Source: Cololabis saira (lineage: Eukaryota > Chordata > Actinopteri > Beloniformes > Belonidae). From it: DNA of 64,000 bases. The position numbers and the translations under genes were made by a program. Below, in pieces: positions 1 through 12,740 of this stretch; position 1 is the stretch's first letter; each line of letters starts with the position of its first letter. The stretch covers positions 33,427,090 through 33,491,089 of the forward strand of contig NC_084591.1 of the NCBI RefSeq assembly GCF_033807715.1, given 5' to 3'. A model generated the notes under the pieces. That model worked only from the letters and a program-made list of their open reading frames with translations, searched no databases and was not told where the DNA came from.

Positions 1-3000
1 GTTAAATATGCCGCAGATGTTGATCACCACCTCGCTGGACGGGTACTTCTGGGTTCCGTCGTCGGGCAACTTCTCCACCAGGTGACTCACCGTCTTCGTG
101 GCTGAATGCACCGACAGATATCAGAGAAGACATGTTTGAATGCGTTTTACGTTACGTTTACGTGAAATAACACATCAGCTACAGTAGTTAGTGACAACAA
201 CAATCGTGTGATTTATACTTGAAGGATAATGTGGGATGGAGACTGACCCATGTCGTCCTTGTCGCTGGCGTGGCGGGACAGGTTCCTTAAGAAGCCCGTG
301 ACAGAGCGCAGCTCCGCGTTGTTCTCGGTGCGCAGGCGGTCGATGACGGTGGGCAGCATGCGCTGCTGCTCCAGAGACCACTGGGACAGCACGGACGCCC
401 ACTGCAGGTCAGAGAGGCCGAGGGTTCACACACGCCACAACACAAGCTTCGCACTCCTGAATCAGGCCCGGTCCGGACGTTTCTTACCCTCTTGTCCCCC
501 GCGGTGATGTTCTGCAGAGCTCCGGTCGCCGCCTCGCGGGTGGTGGAGTTGATCTCACTTGACTTCAGCACTTTGTTGTACAACTCAATAATCTTAGGGT
601 GCCACAGCCACTCCGCGCCCTTTGGTTCCTTGGCGACCTCAGTAAACGTGAAGATACTTCCGCAGTGCTTCTGTGAGTCCGGAGAGGATAGCAGGAGTTA
701 GGACAACTAAAAGCAACGGTCTGGCCCGCACTGACTATGAGAGCGACTCGTACCTTCTTGGCTTTCCTGCTCTTAGGCGTAAAGCAGCCGATGGTGCCGC
801 CGTCATCTGTGTTCTCATCCCTGGTCGGTCCTTCCAGGCGCATCGCAATAGACGGAGGAAGTTCAGAGTACAGCTGGTACGAGAGGTTCCTCAGGACACA
901 CACCGCGTTCTCCACCCCCTAAGAAGCCAACGCATGAATACACGACCAGAACAAGACTTCATGTCTGAACAGCAGCAGCTGAAACACTGACCTTCTCATC
1001 TGCCTTGCCCTTTTCTAGGGATGCTTGGATGTACTCCACCAAGGAGTCCACCAGTCCACGCGTCTCCCGCATCCTCTGACGGGTCTTGTCGCTCACAGAG
1101 CTCAGATTCCTGAGCAGACAGAGAGCAAGAAAGAGGTCAGAGAGCTGTCTGGTCAAATATACACATCCTTACTCTAAGGAGATGAAACAAACAGCCTCTG
1201 AATTGGTAGAATAATCAAAGCGGCAGACGGCTGCAGTTCTCCACAGCGCTGGAAAGTGGTGGTTGTGACGCTGGGCGACACAAGCGGGCCTTTACTGCAG
1301 GAACAGACGCGTCGGATGCAAATTCAGTCATGGGAGATAAAAAGTTGGCTCGCGCAAACGAGATAGAAACGCGTTTTTCATTGTTGACCACCTCACAGCA
1401 AGTCCTTTCAAATCTCCCTGTGAGCTCCCCGCACATCAGCACACCTAAAGCTCCTCCGCACCGCTGTGGGTGGCCAAAACCTAAACCTAGTCCTTCAGGG
1501 GATTCAATAAAAAAGTATCAGTGATCTGCAGGACGTGTGCAGCGCCTGTCACACACTACCTGATACTGGCATACCTTAAAGCTGCCGTTCTGGGGACTTT
1601 TAGTGCTGTTTTACCCAGAATTCAGCATTGGTCTGTCTGAGAAATGATGATTCTGAGCTTGATTATTATTTTATTTAGAAGGCCAGACAGTGGAGCCTTT
1701 CACAGCCTTTCAACAAAGTTATTTTATTATTTTATCAACTATAGACTTTTATTATGGATAAACTATAAAAACCTGAGGTATATTAACTGGAGGTCCCCTG
1801 AAACCACCAGCGTGATTAGTTTTAGAGTTTTTTTAGACTGTGCATGTGATGTATTTTAAAATGATCTGTTTGAGAGTTTTGAAACGGAGGTGTTTACATG
1901 TCTGAAATCCATTAAACCTTGTTTGTAATGTTTTCTACCCTGGAAAAGTTAAAGATAAAGTATGTATGTCACAAACAACGAGACTGGTGTGGCTCAGCAG
2001 ACTCAACACGAAGCTGCTACCTGAGACATCCGGTGGCGTTGCAGAAGATTTCTGCCTCGGAGGGAGACTCAGTGAAGCTCTCAGAGCTCTTCTTCTCTGC
2101 ATCCTCCTTCTCCTTGGCGGCCACGGGGATCAGGATCTTCTCTGTAAGCTCAGGAAGCGTCTCAGAAGCAAGTTTCTCCTTCAGGGCCTCTTTAGATGAG
2201 AGATTCCACAGGATACCTGTCCAACAAAAGGTAAAGATCTATGTCTCATGCATTTTCATTCAATATGGTTTCACCAGTAAGAACCGTACATATGCATATG
2301 AGTTGAATATTCAGCGAATAGCAGCTTCTGTCATCATTTGAGTTAACTGAAACCGCCTAGTAATAATGGCCAGCATCATGTCTGGAGGAGGAAACTGTGA
2401 AGTATGGAGGTAGCAGCATCACGTCGAGGGGTTGCTGCAGGAAGAACTGATGCAATCAGAAAAGCAGATGACAAATGTCCAAATGAGAGCTCAGTCCTAC
2501 ATGAGGTCCCGTGAATTTGAATTCCTGTGTGACCTGTTGGTCTTCAGCCACGGCTTTGTTAATTTATCTCTTTCGCAAAGTTTCTCTCTGAACTCGTGAC
2601 TCAGGTGTTAGTCTGACTTGCAGATCGAGGCATAACTGCTGAAAGGAAAAAAATGACACGACCTTTCCAACATAAAAGGGAGCAACGGACAGAGTCCAAG
2701 TCATGCACACTCCCCGATATCCATGCACACGCCCTGGAGGAGTGACGGTAGCTCCACCTCTTACTCTGCAGTCGGAGTTGCAGCACGCCTTGAACCCCTC
2801 CCTGTTGCTAGAGTACTATCAAATTCAAAGGTTCCTGCTTTCAAGGACACAGCAGGGTCGTGCTGCCTCCAGAAAACCCATTTTAAGTCTCTCCTTCCTC
2901 ATCAGAAGGGTCACCTGCCAAGATTGGAGTTACTTTTCACGTAACTATGTGAAACCTGACCCCAAGAAAAGCCCATTAAATCTTGAGACATCGTCCTCAG

Positions 3001-6000
3001 TGCAGGACTCTCCAACAGCCCTCCCAGGTTTACTGACCAGGAGCAGGACTTTTGTCTTCCTGTTTCTTACCCGTGATGTTTTTGTGGAGCTCGTCGTCGC
3101 GGTCGCTGAGCGCCTTGACCAGCTCGGTGATGCCCCCTGCCTCGATCAAGACCTTCTTGTTCTCCATGTTCTCGTAGATGAGGTTGCGAGCGGCGCCGGT
3201 GGCATAACGCCGCACTTCTTGGCTGTTGCTGTTGTTGAAGAGTTCCACCAGAAGACGTATGCCGCCCAGCTGGCGTACCTGGGGAAGAGCAAGTCACGCG
3301 TTCGTAACTCTGTGGATGTAATGCTGTCACTCAGACAGAAACTCATCTTGGGTAAAAAAGTATCTTGTATGCAACTAAATTCAGATTCAGAGACATTAAA
3401 GGACATTTAGATGTGGGTAGACGGGAAGCTGTAATAACCCTGTCATTGGTAAATACTTTAGACAAGCCTAAATCAAGTTCAACCAAAAACAAGTTTTCAA
3501 TGGAATTAAAGCAATGTCCAAATAAAACCGTTTAAAATAAAATACAAAGATATTATTTTCCAGAGGTACAGGGATGAGCAAAATGCTTGGGTGCAATGAT
3601 ACAGTGTTTATTTTTTATTTATCTATTTTTATCCTTATTTTCTTACACTAGTCAGTAGCTTATGTTGCTACAATGTTTTTATTGTCTTGTTTTGATTGTT
3701 TTTGTTTTTTTATTTTTATTGATTTTTATTGATTTTTTTTATTATGTTTGCATAATGTTATGTTCGCATGTGTTAGCTAGTCATATTTAAGGAGAGGGGG
3801 TGAGAGTTTATAAGTTTTACTTCTTCTCACTCCCTTTCGAATATGTACTTTGTTATGTCTCATATTAAGACGATTGTCTTATTTCTTTCTTTTTTTATAT
3901 GATTCATATTCGAAATAAACACTACTACTACAAAATAATCTTTAAAGACAGGTTACCCGCCTCCTACTTTCTTGTCTCTATGAGCGACTCAGCTCGTTTC
4001 ACCTTGGACTGCATGTCCATGTGTATTATGCAAACACGAGTATTGATCGTCTAGCACAGTGAAAGTGTGTGTTTACATTCCAAACACCCTTTTTTACAAG
4101 ATTGCTTGAGCCAGCGTGCGATACTGCAGGCTCATGATGACTCCGTAGACCAGATCGCACGGACAAAATAAACCATTGCGTCTGTGTTTCTCACATCAGT
4201 TAAGGTTTTCTCTCTTACATACATCCTTTCAAAACCATAGAGTTTAAAACCCTGATACCACGATGACATCAAGTTCAACGATGAGCACCATAGCTCTCTG
4301 GTTTAGCTCCTCTCTGAGGGTCCTTCCAGAAATGGTGCGTCTGATCTAACCCTAACCCTGGCGGTTATGAAATATGCTGACGTAAACAAGTAAACAGAAG
4401 AGTCTTCTGTTGGAGAAGAACTTCCTCTGGTTTGACCTCAGAGCTCCTCGGGCCTTTTACATAAAGATGAATGACAATATCTGACACGCTGGGGGAAAGA
4501 GAAAACCCCCGAAAAGCATTTCATGGTCTCTTTCGTGTCACCACAAATGAAGAAAAGCCAATCAAAAAGACGTCTCTGCCCCCGAATGGGAGCGATCTTC
4601 ATGGCTGAGCGTCTCTCTGAAGGACACAACCAGAGGAATTCTAACCACAAGTTTAATCTGTGCAAAGTACCTCATTTTTAGCGTCATTCTCGTTGTAACA
4701 CTGGTGTTGGATGTACGCGGCCCCCAGGACCTGCAGCGCAGCGTCTTCTTCTCTCAGGTACTGGATCGCTGTGGGCATGTCCAGGGTGTCGAACCTGCCA
4801 AAGAAGCAAAGAAAACTAGTTCAGCCAAAAAAATAACAACTACCTCACGACATATTAACTCTTTGGTTAAGTTTGGCAACACAAAATATGCATTCTCGAC
4901 AACAGCAGCCCCTGCAATTATTGAGATGATTTGTTTTTTTTTTGGTTTAAAATTCAGCTTTGTTGAACTTCCTCCAAATCACACAGAGTTCTGCAAATCC
5001 CCTCGCCTAACCGCTCGTTGTGGGATGTGTGAAATGCAAGGCCTGAAATGGTGCTGCCACACCCTAAACCTAAACCAGTCCTGCCGCTATGCAACCACCT
5101 CCCAATCCGCAGCTCTTAGCAAATACTCCCTCGCGCCAACAGAACCTCCTCCTGCATGGACGTTACAACACGATCACGGCGGTAAATAGCGCTCAGGGAA
5201 CAAAACAAGTCACCAACAGAGCCGGGGAATGCCGTTTCCGTTATTTGCAATCATAACATGATAATAAACATCCCACAAACTAATTACTAACAAAAACCTG
5301 CAAATCTTTCCTCTTAATGACCTTCTTTATAACGTCTGTGCTCTTCAACTCTGAGTCCGTACTACAGAAAAAAGCTAAGACATTGGCCAAAGCACCAGAT
5401 CGGTGTCAATGTTACTAAACATTGATCAATATATAATAAATCTGGAGCAAATGTGGTCTGGTGTAACACATCTGGAGCGAATACAGAAGCCATTCATCAT
5501 TCTGAGGAATCTCCAAACATGCTGCTCATTCATGTGGTTTGAGAGGACGATGAAGACACATGATTATGATACTCTCGTCTACATCAACAACCCTGACAGT
5601 CCTGTTAACAAAACTACTCTTTGTTTTTATCTGTACCAGAGAGTTCTTTCAAGTAAAATAAATTAACCATCTGCTTAAACTAACCAGGTGTTAAAATTGA
5701 AGCAATAGAATGAGAACGAAGAAACTTTTGCAGACACTTGTTTGAAAATCTGTCCCTTCTGGGGTGTATGAGACCTAGTGTACCCCGTGTCTGACAAATA
5801 CTGTCACCTGTGAGAAGAAAATAGATATGTTTAAGAGGTCCTCACCCGGTGAGGTTGCCCATGCTGGATCCGAGCTCCATCTGCCCACCGAAGACATCGC
5901 CGCCCTTGCCCACACTGTGCATGCTTTTTATTGACATGGCTCGGGACAGGGTACCGGGACGCTGCATCGAGAGGTTCCCCTGGGAGCCGTGAGTGAGTGT

Positions 6001-9000
6001 GGACGTGATAAACCCTTGGTCCACTCTGTCTCCTCCAATAGCGCTTTGGTACATCTGGCCCCCAGACACGGAGCCCATGCTCATCCGGTTCCTGTTTGTG
6101 AGCCTGCTGATGGTGCGGTGGGCGGGGCCTCTGTAGGCGGCTTGCTGCTGCATCATTTCAGTGGCTCCGCCTGTCATCGCTCCACCTTGGTAAATATTGG
6201 TGCCACTCATAGCCCGCCGCATGGGCACCTGTTGGGTCATGGTGTGTCCTCCTTGCTTCATCTGGGTGGTGTAGCCATTGACTGCACTCTGAGCATACCG
6301 GCGGTTGATTGTCAGGTCGCGGTCGGAGACAAAGCTGCCGGCATCGCTGCCATCGATCACCCATGAATTCACCGCAGGCCCGTTTCGTAGTGAATGCACC
6401 GACATGGCATCGTGGTCCACTCGGCTCGGCTGTCTCATGGTCCCTTGGTAGCCACCCATTTGCATGGTTTCTGTGTAAAAACCACCCCCACCCCCACCCC
6501 CACCACCACCCCCACCTGCACCTCCACTCCCATAACTCATCCTTTGAAACCGGGTCATGTCAGCGCCAGAGGACCGGGAGCTGAAGTCTGTTCGGTTAGA
6601 CACTCGAGGATCCTGAAATCACAGAGAGAAAGTAACTGAGCATCGCTGAACATGACTTGGTTGTGAATCTCTCCACCAACAGGAAAGGTGGCTGTCATGG
6701 AAACAAGATACCCTAAATATTGTGACACTTATATTTCCATTACTCATAAATATGACATGGTGATGTGTAAATTGTATCTTCTCATCTCGGTGACACACAG
6801 CCGGTGTAATGCTACTGAATTACAGGAATCTGGAGGGCGGGCTTGAAAACTCAGCGCTGATCTCATCACAGCCTGCTGTGAAATACCACACATGCCGTGT
6901 CCTGCGAGAACGTCAGCGGGTTCAACTCCGTTGTTTTAAACATCCAGCTAAACTACCTTGGAGATGAGCAGTTTCATATACTACATAAAATGTCTAATAT
7001 CGTATAAATCACAGAGTTCATGCAGATTAATTGAGAAGATACTGCTGTACTCACCATTGTTTTGGAGCCCGTGTACATATAGGAAGACTTAGAGCTGAAA
7101 CCCGGGTTGTAAGTGTTGTATTTCATTGTGGATGAACCACCATAGTCTGGAAGAAAAGCAACAAAACCTCATTCAGCCTATCATATCAGTAAATAAAACA
7201 GAAACAGCTCAGTCAATGTCCAACATATGTGTGATACAACTGTAAAAACATTTATTAGATGAAGAAAAGAGACATTTCCAACCATGTACTGAACCAAAAC
7301 GTTTCAATATTTGTAATATTTAAAATTTCAATACATGCATATCAGTATATTACATTTAATGACCAACATGACAACAGAGTTTAAACTGCAGGTGTCCTGT
7401 TGCACTGGAGACTGAGTGTGCACGGTGTCTGCAGCGGTAAGATCTGAGCCATCACCTGGCCCGGCGTCTCGTGTTACCCGCCCTTTTGAACAATTTCCAT
7501 TTGACACCCAAAGATACTGGCACTTCTCCCCCAGCAAAGGAAAAATACATGGATGTTTTGCACATATTCTTGGATAAGACTGACAAAACCGGCGAGCAGT
7601 GAATTTGATAGCAAGTACTTAGTTAAATCAGTCACTATGGAAACACGCTGGAGCAACAGTTTGCTGAACCAAATATCTGAGTCAGCAGAAAATCCAGCAA
7701 TAATGAAACCAGTTTAAAGTTTATTCACTCTACCGTGGGTGTAGTATCTGATCATATGTCAGGGGATTAGGTCATTTTACTCCCTCTTTAAGCTTAATGC
7801 CTAAGAAGGTTAAAGTACACACGGTATCCGTGACACGATAGATGAACAGTCAACAAATTTCAAGAGAGCACTAATTAATATCTATTAATATCTGCATCAC
7901 AAATGGTGGAAATCTGTTTCACAGATGTCAGAGTAGGCCACTAAAACCAAAAAGCTACATCTATGCAACCTGAATGTCATTGGAGATTTCTTTTTTTGAC
8001 AACACACAAGGTAGTAAAATAAATGATTTTCTTGAATTTACCACCTTTACCACCTTCGTCACTTTAGATCAAAGCATCCTCACGTTGCCTTGTGTATGCA
8101 TTAAAAGTACAATTCTACAAGTGATACCATAATAGATAGTTTTTTAAATACTGAAGTTTCCCATTCAGTATGTCTTTTTTTCGTTTTCTTAACTGCAGCC
8201 ACACTGAAATGTGGAGTTCCTCAAGGCTCCATCCTTGGGCCCCGTCTGATTTGGTCACGCGTTGATTTGTTGTGCATTTTTAGCCGGTCTAAGATTCCCT
8301 TCTATTGCATGCAGAAACTATTTGCCCATAAATTTAAACTCTCAGACTTGTAGCAGCCTACGCTGTCTGGAGTGTTTATAAATGCGTTATTTACAGACAA
8401 TATATATTTTCAGGTGAATTAAGGGCTGCAAATGTGAGTTAAAACCTGTTCCTGATTATGACAGGTTTCCAGGACAAGGACATTAGGTTCATTATGTATA
8501 AACCTCAGCTGTCTCAGACATTTGTTGTTACACAGCATTCCTCGGAAGGAAATGCCCTGTCTCAGTCGTCCCACATCTTCTAGCATGTAAAAAAGAAGTA
8601 CAGAGGCTTGTTGACATGTGTCACACATTTAATCAGAGGGACTCTTTCAAATTAAGACATGAGACTCAAACCAATTACTTGCTTTAACTCCATGTTCTTC
8701 AGACCACATTAATCCCCCACCTCCAGAGAACTTAAAGATGTAATAACTCTGCACTGCGTCTAAATGTGCAAAGTAAAATCAGCAAAACCACCTGAGACAG
8801 GTTTCAGTGCGTGCATGCAGCAATGCCAGCATCCATTGTGCATTTGCTTTCAATAATGCCTGAGAAGCGTTTGTTTGCCCTTCTCCCATGTGAGCAGGAG
8901 GAAGGGCAGGACTGCTTTCATCACTCGTGTCAAGCAGACCTCATCAAAGTATTTGGTATAGAGGAGAATGAGGGACACGCAAGACTTCAGCCACACCCAA

Positions 9001-11202
9001 CACACCCTGAAAACACCTTCAGTTAGGTAACTTGCTTCACCCACCTTTTGTTTCCCCTTTCCCCCATAACTTTCATTTTCTGTTGAGACTTGTCATGAAT
9101 GCAGAACTGTGGGAACTTTCCAGACAGAAGAGGAAACATTCCTCGCAGGATTCTCTGGGTGTTTGGCTGCCCACCTGTGATCATGATGAAGTCCACTAAA
9201 GCAGCAATACAGCCTGCTGAAATGTGCTGCTTCTGTACAAGTTTCAGAACGTACCTGATATAAAGTTGTATTGCATGGTTACGCGTTTTCCTTCAACCAA
9301 AGCTAGGGCCCAAGGGTTATATTGGTCGTTAAAAATAAAAGCAACTGCTCCAACAGCATGTTTACCTGTTTAGGCAGGTATCGGTTATGCCTCTGGGCAA
9401 GGCTAAAACAAGAAAAGTCAGTAAAAGGCTCTTCTTCTGCCACAACATGACCTAACATTTAGAGGTTACATAAACAAAAGCCTAATGCTCAGGCGCCTTG
9501 GCTGCGCTGGCGCCCTGGCTGCTCAGACGCCCTGCCCTGGCTGCACAGGCACCCTGGCTGCTCAGGTGCCCTGGCTGCGCAGGCGCCCTGGCTGCACAGG
9601 CGCCCTGGCTGCACAGGCGCCCTGGCTGCTCAGGCGCCCTGGCTGCACAGGCGTCCTGGCTGCACAGGCGTCCTGGCTGCACAGGCGCCCTGGCTGCACA
9701 GGCGCCCTGGCTGCACAGGCGCCCTGGCTGCACAGGCGCCCTGGCTGCACAGGCGTCCTGGCTGCACAGGCGTCCTGGCTGCACAGGCGTCCTGGCTGCT
9801 CATCAACTCAGATCCTCAAATGTCATGAAATCATGATCTGGACTAATTCCCAACTCTTCAGGAAACTGTTCATCCCCCTTCATTCACACAGCTTATAATT
9901 GGAAAAAAGTGTTTTTATGAATTGTCTCTAAGCAGATACAAACAATGCTGGTATGCCTGGCGGCTCAGATAGTTTCAGGGAAGTCAGATGTTGATAACAT
10001 GGCTCACTTAAACGACAGCCAACACAACTGTGTCATCCCTCGGTTATCTACAATACCCTCATCTCTGTAAAGCAAGCAAGATCTGCAACCCAATCCCTCA
10101 GAGGGACCCAGCCTTCACCCGGCTTTTGCCCTACCGGTGGGTAGGGCTCATGAAAGCAGCACTTGTTCAGACCTGTTACATATTAACTGTTTCTCATGAG
10201 CCGAGACAAGACACAGTAGTGAGATAACTGCTGCTGCTGCAGGACAAATTAAAATTCCCAGATTGCAGGGGGGAAACGAGGCCACAAGAATTCAGTGGGA
10301 AGTGTGAACAGAAACCCCTCCCCGCTCACCAAAAACCAAAAACCAAAACAATGCATTCAGCTTCAGTTATTGTACATTCAGTCAGACACTCAGCTGAAAG
10401 GAATCCAAAATAAAGAGTAGTCGCTTTACTGGCTGATCAATCTAAAGAAAACTTATTTCCCTCCAAACTAGTTCAGCAACTTTAAAAAAAAAAACTATTT
10501 AAACAACTACAGGCACTGCATGCTCTTTTATGTCAACACTCACACTGTTCTTTTCTATCAGAGAGATCAAGTGTTGTCAGGTTAAAAAGGTGACATTTGA
10601 AGCCCTCTCCAGCAGCACAGACACACTCTCCACCTCTGTAACCGGAGCCGCCGCCATAAGAGGGCGGCTCAGGTGGGACCCAGGGACGGAAAACAAACTT
10701 TGGAGGGCTTTAAATGTTTTGGAAATAAAAGAGGGATTCATTTAGTTTACTCTGTCTTTGACACCCGTTTAGAACTTCCTGAATAAAATGACTCATAAAA
10801 ATATGTCTTTATTCGCTTTATAAAGTCCACTCACTCAGGCAATGAGTTATTGGCCATAAAATTACATAATCCTGTCAGCGGGACGTGTGCCTTTTGGCTC
10901 GTGTTTGGGGCTGTTTCTACTACAGCCTTCAGTCCTTTCTGGTGTCTACCTGTGCGAATGAAAGGTGTGGATGTTTTACCTGACATGGCGGAGTACGAGC
11001 TGGATCCGTTCTGCCGCGGGAGCGTGGACGTCTTCTCCGCCAGGCGCATCTGGACCTGCTGCTGGACGCGCTTCGCTCGCACCGCCTCGGCCGACGCGCC
11101 GCCGCCGCCGAGCTGGAGGTCCGACGGGAGCGCATAGGTGGTGACCGCGGTGTTGGGCTGCAAAGCGGTCAAAAACACGCTCTCTGAGGCCAGGGTACTC
11201 AT
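1..11202 (-). CDS. pkp3: plakophilin-3 (partial, C-terminus beyond left edge)
   Basis: Armadillo-repeat protein of the desmosomal plaque that links desmosomal cadherins and desmoplakin; some of it is cytoplasmic or nuclear. Eleven exons read on the minus strand with matching phases: 11202-10980, 7146-7055, 6612-5846, 4794-4671, 3278-3071, 2216-2021, 1109-992, 918-754, 670-488, 401-248, 101 to the edge. This gives 777 codons, against about 800 residues for the family, so only the end of the armadillo domain is missing. The start is ATG at 11202 in an ACCACCATG context. The N-terminus carries the family block FLTALQP...ALPSDLQL. Residues about 106-360 are a Ser/Gly/Met-rich head with a 12-Gly run (138-149). 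Armadillo repeats follow, with GAAYIQHQCY, ATGAARNLIY, GILWNLSS, VCVLRNLSY, GALQNITAGD and SLTG-like GFLRNLS blocks. The N-terminal block favours pkp3 over pkp1 or pkp2. The fish paralogue (a or b) cannot be decided. Confidence 0.95.
3590..3935 (+). repeat. probable LINE 3' tail
   Basis: T-rich, low-complexity stretch in pkp3 intron 4 that ends in a conserved-looking block, CTTCTTCTCACTCCCTTTCG, then TTCGAAATAAACACTACTACTA. An AATAAA-like signal followed by a short tandem tail is typical of truncated fish non-LTR elements. No reverse-transcriptase coding remains, so the class is inferred only from the tail. Confidence 0.35.
8196..8256 (+). pseudogene. small reverse-transcriptase relic
   Basis: From 8210 the plus strand reads CGVPQGSILGPRL, the palm-region motif (PQGSILGP) shared by LINE reverse transcriptases. 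No open frame extends on either side, so this is a short 5'- and 3'-truncated relic in pkp3 intron 1, antisense to the gene. Confidence 0.6.
9488..9800. repeat. 17-bp GC-rich minisatellite
   Basis: About 18 head-to-tail copies of CCTGGCTGCACAGGCGC with C/T and CA/CT variants, lying in pkp3 intron 1. Because 17 is not a multiple of three and the unit contains no stop, long false open frames run through it on both strands (Ala/Gln/Pro/Arg-rich). Most units contain the palindrome GGCGCC or its variant GGCGTC. Confidence 0.95.
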
Positions 11203-11714
11203 GGTGGTGGTAGAAAACAAACAGTCCTATGCTCCTACACACGGCCGCGTACGCACTGTGCGCGCTGGGCTTCGTGGCAACCGCGACTTGTGTGTAGGAG
11301 AAAGTTGCGCGCAGCAAATTCCCATCAGCGAGGGGTGGAGCTCCCCACCCAGACCCGACTATACCTGACTCACAGGTGATCTGCTCTAGATAAGGAGTGG
11401 GGGCTGACTCAGGCAGCTCTTTGTCTCTCAAAGATTAGAAAGAAAAAGAAAAAGAACTTCATCCAAAGTGAAGCTCTAATGTAATCCTTAAGTTAATGAT
11501 ATATGTGGGTGCTTAAGAAGTGGTGGAGATGTTGTTTGTTAAGTTTATAAAATAGTAGTAAATGTGAGCACACAACTTAATTGGACGTTTTGGTGAATTT
11601 TTTTTGAAGACAGTGATGCTATAAAGTAAATTATTTATAAGCTATGTGGTTAAATAAGGGCTCCCATGTGGGCGCTTTGACAGTTGTCAGAGCCTGAGCC
11701 CTGGCCACGCCCCC

Positions 11715-11726
11715 GGTGACGTCACC
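11715..11726. promoter_or_regulatory. palindromic CRE-type site upstream of pkp3
   Basis: GGTGACGTCACC, a perfect 12-bp palindrome around a full TGACGTCA CREB/ATF core, about 515 bp upstream of the pkp3 ATG and next to a CCACGCCCCC stretch. It is placed as expected for a proximal promoter element. The transcription start is not visible, so the assignment to pkp3 is an inference. Confidence 0.4.
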
Positions 11727-12128
11727 CTGATACCCCTATGTTTACTGGAGCTCTTGTTGCAGCATGGTTCTGCACATTCCCCATGTTGTTGGGGGGTTTA
11801 CGGGAACAGGCCAGTAGCATGCTGGGGCACGCCCACTTTATGCTATCCAGCACCTTCAGCTTGTCCAACACAGACTGTGGGAAAACATTAGCAGCAGGAT
11901 GACTCCTTTCACATGTGAAGTTGGTGGCAAAATCAGAAATAATGACTGAGTTTTGCTTAGCACAATCTGCCTTCTCTTAGCTGAGCTTCGTCCTCGGACC
12001 CCTCCAGACCAGCCCACCGCCACTCACAGCAGTACTTTAGTCAAATCCATAGCACAAAAAAGTATTATTCACAACTCAGAAGCTTTGGTTAGAAGTCAAT
12101 ACCAGCGCTGAGCGAAGCAGCAAAAGTT

Positions 12129-12740
12129 ATCACAGCTAGCCCTGATTATATTTGTACTTTCTATAATGTGGTACAAAGAAAACACGCCACCTGCACCGTG
12201 TCATGGATGTGAAATCTGGCAATGGTAAAAATAAAATCTTTTTTTCCCACGAGGCTGTAAACACGGAGGTCAGTGGCGATTGTCGCGCTACCGGGGCCAA
12301 CCCCTACAGCCCATAGTGGTCAGTCCATGAACTCCCACTTTTCTTACTGCCGGATTGGCTTCATCCTGATTTCTACCTGGTTTACAGATGTCACCCAGCT
12401 GGTGAACTGGCCACGTTTGGGACCCGCACCATTTACCCATTTCAAGCCCATGACAACTCTGTACCCAAATAGCCCACTTTCAGTCCACATGGGGTCCAAA
12501 TGGACACGCTGGGTGGGTCCAAATCATGTCTTTACAGCTTTGTTCGCAACAGCTAGTTTTAGGGGGCGGATCCAGACACTCTTGACAGATTTGCACGACA
12601 CACCTGTTGCTTAGTGAGAAGAACTTGGGTGGAGTAAAAGACTGGGAAACTGAATGATGCAACGTTGGGTCTGTGATGTCACAGTATCCTGTAAATATGA
12701 ATGGCTCATCAAACTACGTATTTTCAGAGTCAGGACGCCA
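12129..12740. repeat. dispersed repeat, copy A
   Basis: A block of about 612 bp that recurs in the same orientation, nearly identical, at 21778-22395. Both copies begin ATCACAGCTAGCCCTG and end AGTCAGGACGCCA; the flanks differ completely. The 113-residue open frame inside (12273-12614) is kept in both copies but resembles no family I recognise, so I treat it as repeat sequence rather than a gene. Confidence 0.85.

Noticed and set aside
9482..9898. Ala/Gln/Arg-rich open frames
   Set aside because: Product of the 17-bp minisatellite, open on both strands.
12273..12614. 113-codon frame present twice (also 21931-22272)
   Set aside because: It lies in a duplicated dispersed repeat, has no recognisable domain, and no initiation or splice context.
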